Assembly (NCBI RefSeq): GCF_016909575.1
Contig: NZ_JAFBGA010000014.1
Coordinates: 62,001-126,000, forward strand
Origin: Streptomyces sp. HB132
GTDB lineage: Bacteria > Actinomycetota > Actinomycetes > Streptomycetales > Streptomycetaceae
Direction: 5' to 3'
Length of the DNA: 64,000 nucleotides
The notes below the pieces were generated by a model. It worked only from the letters and a program-made list of their open reading frames with translations, was not told where the DNA came from and did not search any database. Both the position numbers and the translations under genes were made by a program. Position 1 is the first letter of the stretch. Each line of letters opens with the position of its first letter. This document shows, piece by piece, positions 42,219-51,390 of the stretch.

Positions 42219-42230
42219 GGGAGCGCTCCC
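42219..42230. promoter_or_regulatory. CebR-like palindrome GGGAGCGCTCCC
   Basis: A perfect 12-base palindrome, preceded by C and followed by A, so 13 of 14 positions equal the CebR box TGGGAGCGCTCCCA that I recall from cellobiose repressors. It sits between the divergent transporter and LacI genes. It may be bound by the LacI-family regulator here or by CebR itself. Confidence 0.6.
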
Positions 42231-42322
42231 ATGCCTCTTTCTGCGAGGAGTTGCCGAGAGGTCTGGACCACGAAGAGGAAGACGGAGGTCAGGGGCCTGC
42301 GGCTAGGATGTGTCACGAACAC

Positions 42323-42333
42323 GAACCGGTTAA
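42323..42333. promoter_or_regulatory. Operator candidate GAACCGGTTAA upstream of the LacI gene
   Basis: Contains the perfect palindrome AACCGGTT (42324-42331) with a central CG, as LacI-family operators often have. It lies about 14 bases after a TAGGAT -10 (42304-42309) of the LacI gene and 11 bases before its start. Ten of eleven bases recur at the divergent promoter. Confidence 0.5.
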
Positions 42334-42343
42334 GCGAGGTCCC

Positions 42344-43363
42344 ATGCCCAAGCACCGCCCCACGATCGCCGACATCGCGCGCCGCGCCGGGGTGTCGAAG
42401 GTCGCGGTGTCGTACGCGTTGAACGACCGCCCCGGGGTCTCCCCCGCCACCCGCGCCTCCATCAAGGCCATCGCGGTGGAGATCGGCTGGCGGCCCAACA
42501 GCGCGGCCCGCGCCCTCACCCACGCCCGGGCCGACACCGTGGGACTCGCACTGTCCCGGCCGGCCAGGATGCTCGGGGTCGAGCCGTTCTTCATGGAACT
42601 GATCAGCGGCATCGAGACCGAACTGTCCGCCCGGGGCTGTGCCCTCCTGCTCCAGGTCGTCACCGACCCGGCACAGGAGTTGGAGATGTACCGCCGCTGG
42701 TGGGGCGAGGGCCGGGTGGACGGGGTGTTCCTCGCCGACGTCCGCTGCCCCGATCCGCGCATCGAGGGCATCGCCGAGCTGGGCATGCCGGCCGTCGTCA
42801 TCGGCCACCCCTCGGCCGCCGGTCCGCTCACCCCGGTGTGGTCGGACGACTCGGCGGCACTGCGGGACACCCTGACGTACCTGGCCGCGCTCGGCCACCG
42901 CTCCGTCGCCCGGGTCGCCGGGCTGCCCGAGCTGGCCCACACCCGGCTGCGCGACCGCGCCCAGCGCGAGATCAGCGCCGAACTCGGCCTGGACGAACCG
43001 GTGGTGGTGCACACCGACTACTCCGGCGAGGAGGGCGCGCACGCCACCCGGCGGCTCATCAGCTCGGCCGCGCGGCCGACCGCCGTCATCTACGACAACG
43101 ACATCATGGCCGTCGCCGGGCTCTCGGTCGCCCAGGAGATGGGCCTGGACGTGCCCGCCGACCTCTCGCTCGTCGCCTGGGACGACTCCCAGCTCTCCCG
43201 CGTCGTACGTCCCCCGCTGACCGCGCTGAGCAGGGACATCCCCGCGTACGGCACCCATGCCGCCCGCACCCTGCTGACCATGGTGGCCGAGGGCTCGGCT
43301 CCCGGATTCGAGGACGCGGCGGCCCGCCTGGTGCCCCGCGGATCCACCGCCCGGCCCCGCTGA
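42344..43363 (+). CDS. LacI-family transcriptional regulator
   Basis: 339 residues. N-terminal LacI helix-turn-helix PTIADIARRAGVSKVAVSYALNDRPGVSPATRA, hinge with WRPNSAARAL, then the periplasmic-binding-protein-like effector domain (65-330), with SLVAWDDSQLSRVVRPPLTAL near the end. It is divergent from the mannosidase transporter operon and so is very probably its repressor, relieved by mannobiose or another mannoside. The ATG at 42344 has GAGG six bases upstream. Autoregulation is likely from the operator between promoter and start. Confidence 0.9.
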   Translation: MPKHRPTIADIARRAGVSKVAVSYALNDRPGVSPATRASIKAIAVEIGWRPNSAARALTHARADTVGLALSRPARMLGVEPFFMELISGIETELSARGCALLLQVVTDPAQELEMYRRWWGEGRVDGVFLADVRCPDPRIEGIAELGMPAVVIGHPSAAGPLTPVWSDDSAALRDTLTYLAALGHRSVARVAGLPELAHTRLRDRAQREISAELGLDEPVVVHTDYSGEEGAHATRRLISSAARPTAVIYDNDIMAVAGLSVAQEMGLDVPADLSLVAWDDSQLSRVVRPPLTALSRDIPAYGTHAARTLLTMVAEGSAPGFEDAAARLVPRGSTARPR

Positions 43364-43533
43364 CCGACCGGCGGGACTCGGGGTCGGCCTCCTCCCTCAG
43401 GACTACGCGGCCGCCCGGCGGGTGCGACTCAAGAGGGCCCCGGGAACGGGCACGAGGGCTGACGACCCGGGACCGTACGGCGGCGAGGATGGAGGAGTCC
43501 CCACGCACCCTCGTCCGAACCAGGAGTCCCCCT

Positions 43534-44301
43534 GTGACCACCACCACCGTCCACCGCACCACCGCGGTCGCCGCCCGCGCCACGGAGCTGTCGAAGGTCT
43601 ACGGCCAGGGTGAGACCCAGGTCGTCGCCCTCGACCGGGTGACCGTGGACTTCCCGCAGGGGGAATTCACCGCGATCATGGGCCCCTCGGGTTCCGGCAA
43701 GTCCACGCTGATGCACTGCGTGGCCGGTCTCGACAGCTTCAGCAGCGGCTCCGTGCGCATCGGCGACACCGAACTGGGGACGCTGAAGGACAAGCAGCTC
43801 ACGCAGCTGCGCCGGGACAAGATCGGCTTCATCTTCCAGGCCTTCAACCTGCTGCCGACGCTGACCGCGCTGGAGAACATCACCCTGCCGATGGACATCG
43901 CGGGCCGCAAGCCCGACGCCGCCTGGCTCCAGAAGGTCATCGACATGGTGGGCCTCTCCGAGCGGCTGAAGCACCGCCCCACGGAGCTCTCCGGCGGACA
44001 GCAGCAGCGCGTCGCCGTCGCCCGCGCCCTGGCATCGCAGCCGGAGATCATCTTCGGTGACGAGCCGACCGGGAACCTCGACTCCCGCTCCGGCGCCGAG
44101 GTCCTCGGCTTCCTGCGCAACTCGGTGCGTGAGCTCGGCCAGACCGTCGTGATGGTGACCCACGACCCGGTGGCAGCCTCGTACGCGGACCGCGTGGTCT
44201 TCCTCGCGGACGGCGCGGTCGTCGACCAGATGATCCACCCCACCGCGGACGGGGTCCTCGACCGGATGAAGGCGTTCGACGCGAAGGGCCGCACCAGCTG
44301 A
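43534..44301 (+). CDS. MacB/LolD-type ABC transporter ATP-binding protein
   Basis: 255 residues from a GTG with CAGGAG seven bases upstream. Walker A GPSGSGKSTLMHCVAGL, Q-loop FQAFNLLPTLTALENI, signature LSGGQQQRVAVARAL, Walker B IIFGDEPTGNLDSRSG, H-loop VTHDPVAAS. The spacing and the pair of ATPase with a large FtsX-type permease next to it are those of MacB-like exporters. The substrate is unknown; drug, lipoprotein or peptide export is possible. Confidence 0.93.
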   Translation: MTTTTVHRTTAVAARATELSKVYGQGETQVVALDRVTVDFPQGEFTAIMGPSGSGKSTLMHCVAGLDSFSSGSVRIGDTELGTLKDKQLTQLRRDKIGFIFQAFNLLPTLTALENITLPMDIAGRKPDAAWLQKVIDMVGLSERLKHRPTELSGGQQQRVAVARALASQPEIIFGDEPTGNLDSRSGAEVLGFLRNSVRELGQTVVMVTHDPVAASYADRVVFLADGAVVDQMIHPTADGVLDRMKAFDAKGRTS

Positions 44302-44359
44302 CGCGGCGTCCGCCGCATCACCCGTCCCCCTTCCGGAACCCATCCCAGGACACACAGAC

Positions 44360-46897
44360 ATGTTCCGTACCGCCCTGCGCAATGTGCTCGCGCACAAGGC
44401 CAGGCTGCTGATGACCGTGCTCGCCGTCATGCTCGGCGTAGCGTTCGTCTCCGGCACCCTCGTCTTCACCGACACCCTCGGCAACGCCTTCCGTAACCAG
44501 TCGGCCAAGAGCTACGACGACGTCGCCGTGGCCGTCAAGACCTGGGCCCAGCGCGGCGACGACCAGGCCGACGGCATCGACGAGGCCACGCTCGAGAAGA
44601 TCCAGGACCTCGACGGGGTGGCCGGGGCCACCGGCCGCGTCTCCGGGTTCGCCGGCGTCGCCGACACCGGCGGCAAGCTCATCGGCGACGGCTGGTCCAA
44701 CACCGGATCCAACTTCTCCCCCGGGTCCGGCGGCAAGGACCCGCAGTACACGTTCGCCGACGGCTCGGGGCCGGTGGAGGCCGGCCAGGTCGCCCTCGAC
44801 AAGGAGACCGCCGCCAAGGGCGAGTACCGCGTGGGCAAGCCGGTGCGGGTCGCGACGAACGGGCCGGTGAAGGAGTACACCCTCTCCGGGATCTTCACCA
44901 CCGAGGACGGCGCCGTGAACGCGGGCGGCAGCCTCGTCCTCTTCGACACCGAGGTCGCCCAGAAGCTGTACCTGAAGCCCGGCGAGTTCAGCGACGTCAC
45001 CGTGGCCGCCACGGCGGGAACGTCCGACCAGAAGCTGCTGGACGCCGTGAAGCCCCTCATCCCCGAGACCGCCGAGGCCAAGACGGGCGCGGACCTCGCG
45101 GACGAGGAGGCGAAGATGACCGAGTCCGGTCTCAAGAGCCTCAACGCGATGCTGCTCGCCTTCGCGGCCATCGCGCTCTTCGTCGGCGTGTTCCTGATCG
45201 CCAACACCTTCACCATGCTGATCGCCCAGCGCACCAAGGAACTCGCCCTGATGCGCGCCGTCGGCGCCTCCCGCAGGCAGGTCAAGCGGGCCATCCTGCT
45301 CGAAGCCGGTGTGGTCGGCCTGGTCGCCTCGGTGATCGGCTTCGCGCTCGGTGTCGCCCTCGCGGTGGGCCTGCGCTCCGCGATGGGCATGTTCGGCGGG
45401 AAGATCCCGGCCGGTCCGCTGGTCGTCTCCCCCACCGCGGTCGTCTCCGCATTCGCCGTCGGCGTGCTGATCACCGTGTTCGCCGCGTGGCTGCCCGCCC
45501 GCCGGGCCGCGAAGATCCCGCCGGTGGCGGCGATGAGCAGCGTGCACGCGGTGGCCACGACCAAGTCGCTGGTCGTACGGAACTCCTTCGGCGCCGTGCT
45601 CACCCTCCTCGGTTCCGCCCTGATCGTGGCCGGTGCCGCCCAGGGCGACGAGAACGGCCGGTGGCTCCTCGGTGGCGGAGCCTTCCTCGCCCTCGTCGGT
45701 GTCATCGTGCTCATCCCGCTGCTCTCCCGGCCGGTGATCGCCCTGGCGCGCCCGCTGCTGCGGAAGCTCTTCGGGGTCTCCGGCAAGCTGGCCGCGCAGA
45801 ACGCGGTCCGCAATCCGCGCCGCACCGGGGCCACCGCCTCCGCCCTCGCGATCGGGCTGACCCTGGTCACCGGTATCTCCGTGCTCGGTGTCACGCTCGG
45901 CCAGGCCATCGACAAGATGACGACGGACAACATCCGGGCCGACTACATGGTCTCGATGGCCAGCGGGGACTCGCTCGACGAGTCGGCGCTCACCGCGCTG
46001 CGCAAGGCCGACGGCGTCGCGGCGGCCTCCCCGCAGCGGTCCGTGTGGCTCACCGTCGGCGGCAAGGGCGAGGAAGGCGTCTCGGCCTCCGGCGTCACCC
46101 CGGGAGACGTCGAGAAGGTCTTCGACCTCAAGACGGTCTCCGGGTCGCTGTCCTCGCTGAAGGACGGCGAGATCGTGGTCGACCGCAAGACCGCGAAGTC
46201 GCACGGCTGGAAGACCGGCGACAGTGTCCCCGTGACGTTCCAGGACGAGAAGAAGGAGACCCTGAAGGTCGGGGCGCTCTACGAGGGCAACGAGTTCCTC
46301 TCCCCGGTCCTGATCTCCGAGACCGTCGTCACCCCGCACGAGAGCGCCGCCGACATCCGCGAGGTGTGGCTGACCATGGAGGGCGGCCAGAGCGACGCGA
46401 ACGAGGCGGCCGTGGTCAAGGCACTCGGTGACAACCCCGCGATGAGCATCATGGACCGCCAGGGCATCCGGGACATGTTCGGCGGGTTCATCAACACCGC
46501 GCTGAACATCATGTACGGGCTGCTGGCGATGGCCCTGGTGATCGCCGTACTCGGAGTGGTCAACACGCTGGCCATGTCGGTCTTCGAACGCCAGCAGGAG
46601 ATCGGCATGCTGCGCGCGATCGGTCTGGACCGGCGCAGGGTCAAGCGCATGATCCGGCTGGAGGCCGTCGTCATCTCGCTCTTCGGAGCGGTGATCGGAG
46701 TCGCCCTCGGAACGTTCATCGGCTGGGCGATCGGAAAGAGCCTGTCCGCCGACATCCCCGGCTACGCGTTGGTCATCCCGTGGGACCGGCTCGCGCTCTT
46801 CCTGGTGCTGGCCGGGCTCGTGGGGGTGCTGGCCTCGCTGTGGCCGGCCCGCAGCGGCGCGAAGCTGAACATGCTGACCGCGATCAAGACGGAGTAG
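44360..46897 (+). CDS. FtsX-family ABC transporter permease
   Basis: 845 residues with two FtsX-like repeats. Helix 1 (about 16-40) is followed by an extracytoplasmic loop of about 220 residues, helices near 265-370 and 410-470, a second MacB-like core with a helix at about 490-510, a second large loop, and three final helices (715-830), ending SGAKLNMLTAIKTE. The pattern ERQQEIGMLRAIGLDRRRVKRMIRLEAVVI is the FtsX coupling region. It is the partner of the ATPase 59 bases upstream. The two loops may contact substrate. Confidence 0.93.
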   Translation: MFRTALRNVLAHKARLLMTVLAVMLGVAFVSGTLVFTDTLGNAFRNQSAKSYDDVAVAVKTWAQRGDDQADGIDEATLEKIQDLDGVAGATGRVSGFAGVADTGGKLIGDGWSNTGSNFSPGSGGKDPQYTFADGSGPVEAGQVALDKETAAKGEYRVGKPVRVATNGPVKEYTLSGIFTTEDGAVNAGGSLVLFDTEVAQKLYLKPGEFSDVTVAATAGTSDQKLLDAVKPLIPETAEAKTGADLADEEAKMTESGLKSLNAMLLAFAAIALFVGVFLIANTFTMLIAQRTKELALMRAVGASRRQVKRAILLEAGVVGLVASVIGFALGVALAVGLRSAMGMFGGKIPAGPLVVSPTAVVSAFAVGVLITVFAAWLPARRAAKIPPVAAMSSVHAVATTKSLVVRNSFGAVLTLLGSALIVAGAAQGDENGRWLLGGGAFLALVGVIVLIPLLSRPVIALARPLLRKLFGVSGKLAAQNAVRNPRRTGATASALAIGLTLVTGISVLGVTLGQAIDKMTTDNIRADYMVSMASGDSLDESALTALRKADGVAAASPQRSVWLTVGGKGEEGVSASGVTPGDVEKVFDLKTVSGSLSSLKDGEIVVDRKTAKSHGWKTGDSVPVTFQDEKKETLKVGALYEGNEFLSPVLISETVVTPHESAADIREVWLTMEGGQSDANEAAVVKALGDNPAMSIMDRQGIRDMFGGFINTALNIMYGLLAMALVIAVLGVVNTLAMSVFERQQEIGMLRAIGLDRRRVKRMIRLEAVVISLFGAVIGVALGTFIGWAIGKSLSADIPGYALVIPWDRLALFLVLAGLVGVLASLWPARSGAKLNMLTAIKTE

Positions 46898-46903
46898 CCG
46901 TCC

Positions 46904-46948
46904 GCGGGAGGGGCCGGTATCCGCGGTGGCGGGTACCGGCCCTTCCGC
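46904..46948. terminator. Bidirectional terminator after the FtsX permease
   Basis: Imperfect stem of about 17 bp (46904-46922 against 46931-46948, GGGCCGGTATCC / GGGTACCGGCCC core) with a short loop, between convergent permease and methyltransferase genes. Confidence 0.65.
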
Positions 46949-46957
46949 GTTCCCAAA

Positions 46958-48262
46958 TCAGCCGTTCGCGGACGCCGTCCATTCACGGGCCCTCAGCGGC
47001 ATGGCCGCCGCGCCGTCCTCCCGCGGACGCACCGCGAGGATCTGGTTGACACCGATCTTGTTGTGCTCGAAGGAGAGAGCGGAGGCGGCCATGTAGAGCC
47101 GCCACACTCTGGCGCGTCCGGGCGAGGTGGCCCGCACGGCCTCCTTCCAGTCCTTCTCCAGGTTGGTCACCCACCGGCGCAGGGTCAGTGCGTAGTGCTC
47201 ACGGATCGCCTCGACGTCCCGGGTCTCGAAGCCGGCCTCCTCCAAAGTGGCGACGGTGCGGCCCACCGGGGCGAGTTCGCCGTCGGGGAAGACGTAGGCG
47301 TCGATGAAGTCGTCGACGTGGTAGGCCGACTCGTCCTTCTCGGGGCGGCGGGCGATCTGGTGGTTGAGCAGCCGGCCGCCGGGCTTGAGGAGGGCGTAGA
47401 GGTCGTCGGCGTACTCGCGGAAGCGCACCGAGCCGACGTGCTCGGCCATGCCGATCGAGGAGACCGCGTCGTACGGGCCGTCCCTGACGTCCCGGTAGTC
47501 CTGGACCCTGATCTCGATCCGGTCGGTGAGGCCTTCCTCGGCGATGCGCTTGCGTGCGAAGGCGGCCTGTTCGGCGGAGAGGGTCACCCCGGTGACCCGG
47601 GCACCGAACTCACGGGCGGCGTGGATGGCCATGGAGCCCCAGCCGCAGCCGACGTCGAGGAGGCGGTCGCCCTCCTTGATCGCGAGCTTGCGGCAGACGA
47701 GGTCGAGCTTGTCGCGCTGGGCCTCCTCGAGGGTGGCACCGTCCTGCCAGTAGGCGCAGGAGTAGACCATGGACGGGCCGAGGACCAACGCGTAGAAGTC
47801 GTTGCCCACGTCGTAGTGGTGGCTGATGGCTTCCTTGTCCCGGCGCCTGGTGTGGAGCGTGCCGGCGCGGCGGCGGATCTCCTCGGTGGGCGGGGGCGGC
47901 GGGGGCCAGGGGCCGGCCAGTCGCAGGAGGCCGCCGGCGAATGCCCGTACCTTCGGGTCGCGGACGGGGTGGACACGGTCCTTCGCGTCGGCGCCGCGTT
48001 CCCAGAGCAGCGAGGCCAGGGCGTCGAGGGCGGCGTACAGGTCTCCGTCGACGTCGATCTCGCCGGCCACCCAGGACCGGGCCAGGCCCAGTTCGCCCGG
48101 CTTCCAGAGCAGTCGGCGCAGGGCACGGCGGTGACGCAGGACGAGAGTGGGCGCACCCGGCGGCCCCGACTCGCTGCCGTCCCAGGCCCGGATCCGGACC
48201 GGCAGGGGCTCTCCCAGCAACTCTGCGGCGAGCGCGGTCAGCCGCGATGCGGCGTCGGCCAT
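46958..48262 (-). CDS. Cyclopropane-fatty-acid synthase-type SAM methyltransferase
   Basis: 434 residues from an ATG with GGAGGTG upstream; the in-frame start at 48271 is rejected since it overlaps the ribosome site. Family motifs: YSCAYW in the substrate region, SAM motif LLDVGCGWGSMAIHAAREFGARVTGVTLSAEQ, then YDAVSSIGMAEHVG and HVDDFIDAYVFPDGEL. Known members cyclopropanate or methylate unsaturated phospholipid acyl chains with SAM. N-terminal 150 residues match the long form found in actinobacteria, rather than E. coli Cfa. Product could be a cyclopropane or a 10-methyl acid; the sequence does not decide. Confidence 0.9.
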   Translation of the reverse strand: MADAASRLTALAAELLGEPLPVRIRAWDGSESGPPGAPTLVLRHRRALRRLLWKPGELGLARSWVAGEIDVDGDLYAALDALASLLWERGADAKDRVHPVRDPKVRAFAGGLLRLAGPWPPPPPPTEEIRRRAGTLHTRRRDKEAISHHYDVGNDFYALVLGPSMVYSCAYWQDGATLEEAQRDKLDLVCRKLAIKEGDRLLDVGCGWGSMAIHAAREFGARVTGVTLSAEQAAFARKRIAEEGLTDRIEIRVQDYRDVRDGPYDAVSSIGMAEHVGSVRFREYADDLYALLKPGGRLLNHQIARRPEKDESAYHVDDFIDAYVFPDGELAPVGRTVATLEEAGFETRDVEAIREHYALTLRRWVTNLEKDWKEAVRATSPGRARVWRLYMAASALSFEHNKIGVNQILAVRPREDGAAAMPLRAREWTASANG

Positions 48263-48505
48263 GGTGCACACCTCCGTGGTGGTGTTTCCGAACGTGCCTA
48301 AATTCGCATATACGCATCCGAACCGGGCCGCGACACCTCGGGGCCACGGCGAGGTACACCGGCGTCAACACCCCACCGCACCCACGCCATCCCTCTCGGG
48401 GGCAACGGAACGGCAAAATACCTGCACTAGCCATCTAGTTGCGGAGGGCCGGACCGCCGCGAGAGGGCACGGACCGCAGTACGGAGTCCCGCAGGTCCGG
48501 GTACG

Positions 48506-48549
48506 CCGAAGGGGCCGTCCGCACCACGGATGGCGGACGACCCCTTCGG
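48506..48549 (-). terminator. Terminator after the NADH dehydrogenase
   Basis: Stem of 17 bp with one G-U pair on the minus transcript (48506-48522 against 48533-48549), 14 bases past the stop of the NADH dehydrogenase. Confidence 0.75.
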
Positions 48550-48562
48550 TGACGTACAGGCG

Positions 48563-49966
48563 CTAGGAGGCGCTCGCCTTCTCGCCGGACTTGCTCTTGT
48601 CGCCGTCGGCCATGGCCGCGACGGGCGCGGGGCTCGGCTTGGCGGCCTCGTAGAACTCCTCGCGCGGAGTCTCCATGGCGCCGAGCGAGACGACCTCGCG
48701 CTTCAGGAACATCGCCAGCGTCCAGTCGGCGAAGATCCGGATCTTGCGGTTCCAGGTCGGCATGGCCATGCCGTGGTAGCCGCGGTGCATGTACCAGGCG
48801 AGACGGCCCTTGACCTTGATCTTCACCTTGCCCATGACGATCATCGCGACGCCCTTGTGCAGGCCGAGACCGGCGACCGCACCCTTGTTGGCGTGGCTGT
48901 ACTCCTTCTGCGGGAAGCCCCGCATGCCGGAGATGACGTTGTCACCGAGGACCTTGGCCTGACGCAGCGCGTGCTGGGCGTTGGGCGGGCACCAGGCGTT
49001 CGGGTTGCCGGCGCGGCGGCCGACCATGTCCGGCACCTGGGCGTTGTCGCCCGCGGCCCAGATGTAGTCGGTGCCCTGCACCTGGAGCTTCTCGGAGGTG
49101 TCCACGTGACCACGCGGGCCGAGCGGCAGGCCGAAGCGGGCCAGCGCCGGGTTCGGCTTCACGCCGGCCGTCCACACGATCGTGCTGGAGTCGACCTCGA
49201 GGCCGTTCTTCAGCACCACGTGGCCGTCGACGCAGGAGTCCATGGAGGTCGAGAGGTAGACCTCGACACCACGGCTCTCCAGGTGCTCCTTGCCGTACGC
49301 GCCCAGCTTCGGGCCGACCTCGGGAAGGATCTTGTCGGCGGCGTCGACCAGGATGAAGCGCATGTCCTCGCGCTTCACGCTCGTGTAGTACTTGGCCGCG
49401 TCGCGCGCCATGTCCTCGACCTCACCGATGGTCTCCGCACCGGCGAAGCCGCCGCCCACGAAGACGAACGTCAGCGCCTTGCGGCGGACGTCCTCATCGG
49501 TCGTCGAGTCGGCCTTGTCCAGCTGCTCGAGGACGTGGTTGCGCAGACCGATGGACTCCTCGATGCCCTTCATACCGATGCCCTGCTCGGCGAGGCCGGG
49601 GATCGGGAAGGTACGGGAGACCGCGCCCATCGCGATGACCAGGTAGTCGAAGGGCAGCTCGTAGGCCTCGCCGACGAGCGGCGCGACCGTGGCGACCTTG
49701 CGGTCCTGGTCGATGGTCGTGACACGGCCGGTGAGAACCTCTGCCTTGGGCAGCACGCGTCGCAGCGGGACGACGACATGCCGAGGCGAGATGCTGCCGG
49801 CAGCAGCTTCGGGGAGGAAGGGCTGGTACGTCATGTACGAGCGCGGGTCGACGACCGTGACGGTCGCCTCTCCATACCGCATCTTCTTCAGAATGCGACG
49901 AGCTGCGTACAGGCCTACGTACCCACCGCCTACAACGAGGATCCTGGGACGCTCCGTGGTGCTCAT
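48563..49966 (-). CDS. Type II NADH dehydrogenase (NDH-2)
   Basis: 467 residues. N-terminal FAD site ILVVGGGYVGLYAARRIL, second GxGxxG-type site FVFVGGGFAGAETIGEVED for NADH, and the quinone-side segment YIWAAGDNAQVPDMVGRRAGNPNAW-type region. C-terminal 60 residues (KGRLAWYMHRGYHGMAMPTWNRKIRIF) form the amphipathic membrane anchor. It oxidises NADH with menaquinone without pumping protons. The ATG at 49966 is preceded by weak Shine-Dalgarno sequence. A Rex-like site lies 35 bases above it, which fits redox control of NADH oxidation. Confidence 0.93.
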   Translation of the reverse strand: MSTTERPRILVVGGGYVGLYAARRILKKMRYGEATVTVVDPRSYMTYQPFLPEAAAGSISPRHVVVPLRRVLPKAEVLTGRVTTIDQDRKVATVAPLVGEAYELPFDYLVIAMGAVSRTFPIPGLAEQGIGMKGIEESIGLRNHVLEQLDKADSTTDEDVRRKALTFVFVGGGFAGAETIGEVEDMARDAAKYYTSVKREDMRFILVDAADKILPEVGPKLGAYGKEHLESRGVEVYLSTSMDSCVDGHVVLKNGLEVDSSTIVWTAGVKPNPALARFGLPLGPRGHVDTSEKLQVQGTDYIWAAGDNAQVPDMVGRRAGNPNAWCPPNAQHALRQAKVLGDNVISGMRGFPQKEYSHANKGAVAGLGLHKGVAMIVMGKVKIKVKGRLAWYMHRGYHGMAMPTWNRKIRIFADWTLAMFLKREVVSLGAMETPREEFYEAAKPSPAPVAAMADGDKSKSGEKASAS

Positions 49967-50000
49967 GCCATCGAGTATCCACCCCCCTCGGGGGGCATGC

Positions 50001-50018
50001 TCGTGAGCCCCTTCACAA
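50001..50018. promoter_or_regulatory. Rex-like operator close to the ndh start
   Basis: TCGTGAGCCCCTTCACAA matches the Rex pattern TTGTGAA-N4-TTCACAA at 12 of 14 defined positions, including the whole right half. It is 35 bases before the ndh start. Confidence 0.6.
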
Positions 50019-50308
50019 GGTATCCGCCGCCCTCTGCTACACTTCGCCGCCCGCGTGACCGAGGTCATGGTCCGAGTGGGGAACCACGAACCCCTGGCGA
50101 ACGTTGTTCACCACTTGTGAGCTGGCCCTTGAGCAGCCATCCGGGACGAACCACCGTCCCGGGACACGTCCCCGCCACACCCCCGAAACGCCCCGGCGCC
50201 CCCCTCGCGCGCAGCCGCGGGCGTCCCGCACGGCCCCTCGGAGGCAGAACTTCGCCCGGTGGGGCCGAATTCCTTGTGAAGAAGTTCACGAAGTTCGCCG
50301 CGGCGTCT
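50019..50308. other. Long leader region of ndh
   Basis: 290 bases upstream of ndh and downstream of the Ppx terminator, without a gene. It contains a second Rex-like site near its far end and an inverted repeat GTTCACCACTTGTGAGC (50105-50122). Short frames here are not convincing. Confidence 0.45.
50274..50291. promoter_or_regulatory. Second Rex-like operator upstream of ndh
   Basis: TTGTGAAGAAGTTCACGA matches TTGTGAA-N4-TTCACAA at all but one position. It lies 308 bases before ndh and 18 bases before the Ppx terminator, so it could serve a distal ndh promoter. Confidence 0.6.
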
Positions 50309-50350
50309 CGCGCAAGGCCCCTCCGAACGGGTCCGGAGGGGCCTTGCGCG
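50309..50350. terminator. Terminator downstream of ppx-type gene
   Basis: Perfect 17-bp stem (50309-50325 against 50334-50350, CGCGCAAGGCCCCTCCG) with an 8-base loop, 64 bases past the exopolyphosphatase stop codon. Confidence 0.85.
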
Positions 50351-50414
50351 GGCTCAAAGGTGCAGGCGGGAATGCGTTTGAGCGACGTCTCACCGCGCCC
50401 CGACCGCGCTGTGA

Positions 50415-51356
50415 TCAGGCGGTCGACCAGGCGATCCCGTCGAGGATGTCGTGCTCGCTGACGACGACCTCACGGGCCCCCGACCGTTCCATCACGGCGA
50501 GCAGGACGAGGGCGCCGGACGCGATCACGTCGATCCGGCCCGGGTGCATCGCGGGGATCGCCGCGCGCTCCTCGTGCGTCGAGGCGAGCAGCCGTTCGGT
50601 GATCTCCCGGACCAGCTCGAGCGAGACCCTGGAGTGGTGGATCGCCTCGGTGTCGTACTCCTCCAGCCCGAGCGCGATCGCGGCCACGGTCGTGACCGTC
50701 CCGGCGAGGCCGACGAGCGTCGCGGCCGAGGAGATCGGCACGGTCGCCTCGGCCAGGTCCAGGGCGGCGCCGATGTCCGCACGTATCGCGGCGATCCGCT
50801 CGGGCGTGGGCGGGTCCACGACCACCCCGTCCTGGACCAGGTGACGCTCGGTCATGCGTACGCAGCCCATGTCCACGGACCGGGCGGCGCGGACACGGTC
50901 GTCACCGACGACGAACTCGGTGGAGCCGCCGCCGATGTCCACGACGAGGTACGGCTTCTCCAGGTGGTCGCTGCCCACCAGTTCCTTCGTGGCGCCGTCG
51001 AAGGAGAGCTGCGCCTCCTGGTCGCCCGTGATGACCTCCGGCTCGACGCCCAGGATGTCCAGGACCCCCCGGACGAAGGTGTCGCTGTTCTCCGCGTCGC
51101 GGGAGGCGGACGTGGCGACGAACCGGATCCGCTCGGCTCCGAGCTCCTCGATCGCGGCCGCGTACTCACGGCAGGCCTCGAAGGTGCGCTCGAGCGCCTC
51201 GGGGGCCAGCCGGCCGGTCCGGTCGACGCCCTGGCCGAGCCGGACGATCCGCATCCGGCGGTCGAGCTCGGTGAAGCCACCTCCGGCGGGGTCCACGTCC
51301 GCGACGAGCAGGCGGATGGAGTTGGTACCGCAGTCGATGGCGGCAACGCGGGTCAT
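50415..51356 (-). CDS. Ppx/GppA-family phosphatase
   Basis: 313 residues, an actin-like ASKHA fold. Phosphate-1 motif AIDCGTNSIRLLVADV, the phosphate-2 region YLVVDIGGGSTEFVVG, and the adenosine-type C-terminal half. Enzymes of this group hydrolyse polyphosphate or pppGpp. The 313-residue short form lacks the extra HD-type domain of the longer Ppx, as in actinobacteria where such proteins act on polyphosphate or as GppA. It starts the Ppx-DUF501-FtsB-eno neighbourhood on the minus strand; the DUF501 gene ends 34 bases above its start. Confidence 0.9.
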   Translation of the reverse strand: MTRVAAIDCGTNSIRLLVADVDPAGGGFTELDRRMRIVRLGQGVDRTGRLAPEALERTFEACREYAAAIEELGAERIRFVATSASRDAENSDTFVRGVLDILGVEPEVITGDQEAQLSFDGATKELVGSDHLEKPYLVVDIGGGSTEFVVGDDRVRAARSVDMGCVRMTERHLVQDGVVVDPPTPERIAAIRADIGAALDLAEATVPISSAATLVGLAGTVTTVAAIALGLEEYDTEAIHHSRVSLELVREITERLLASTHEERAAIPAMHPGRIDVIASGALVLLAVMERSGAREVVVSEHDILDGIAWSTA

Positions 51357-51390
51357 GGGGCTCCTGTGGTTGTACGTGTTCCGCGCGGGG

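Noticed and set aside
50065..50289. Minus-strand frame in the ndh leader
   Set aside because: Arg/Pro-rich, no motif, and overlaps the Rex-like site; probably non-coding.
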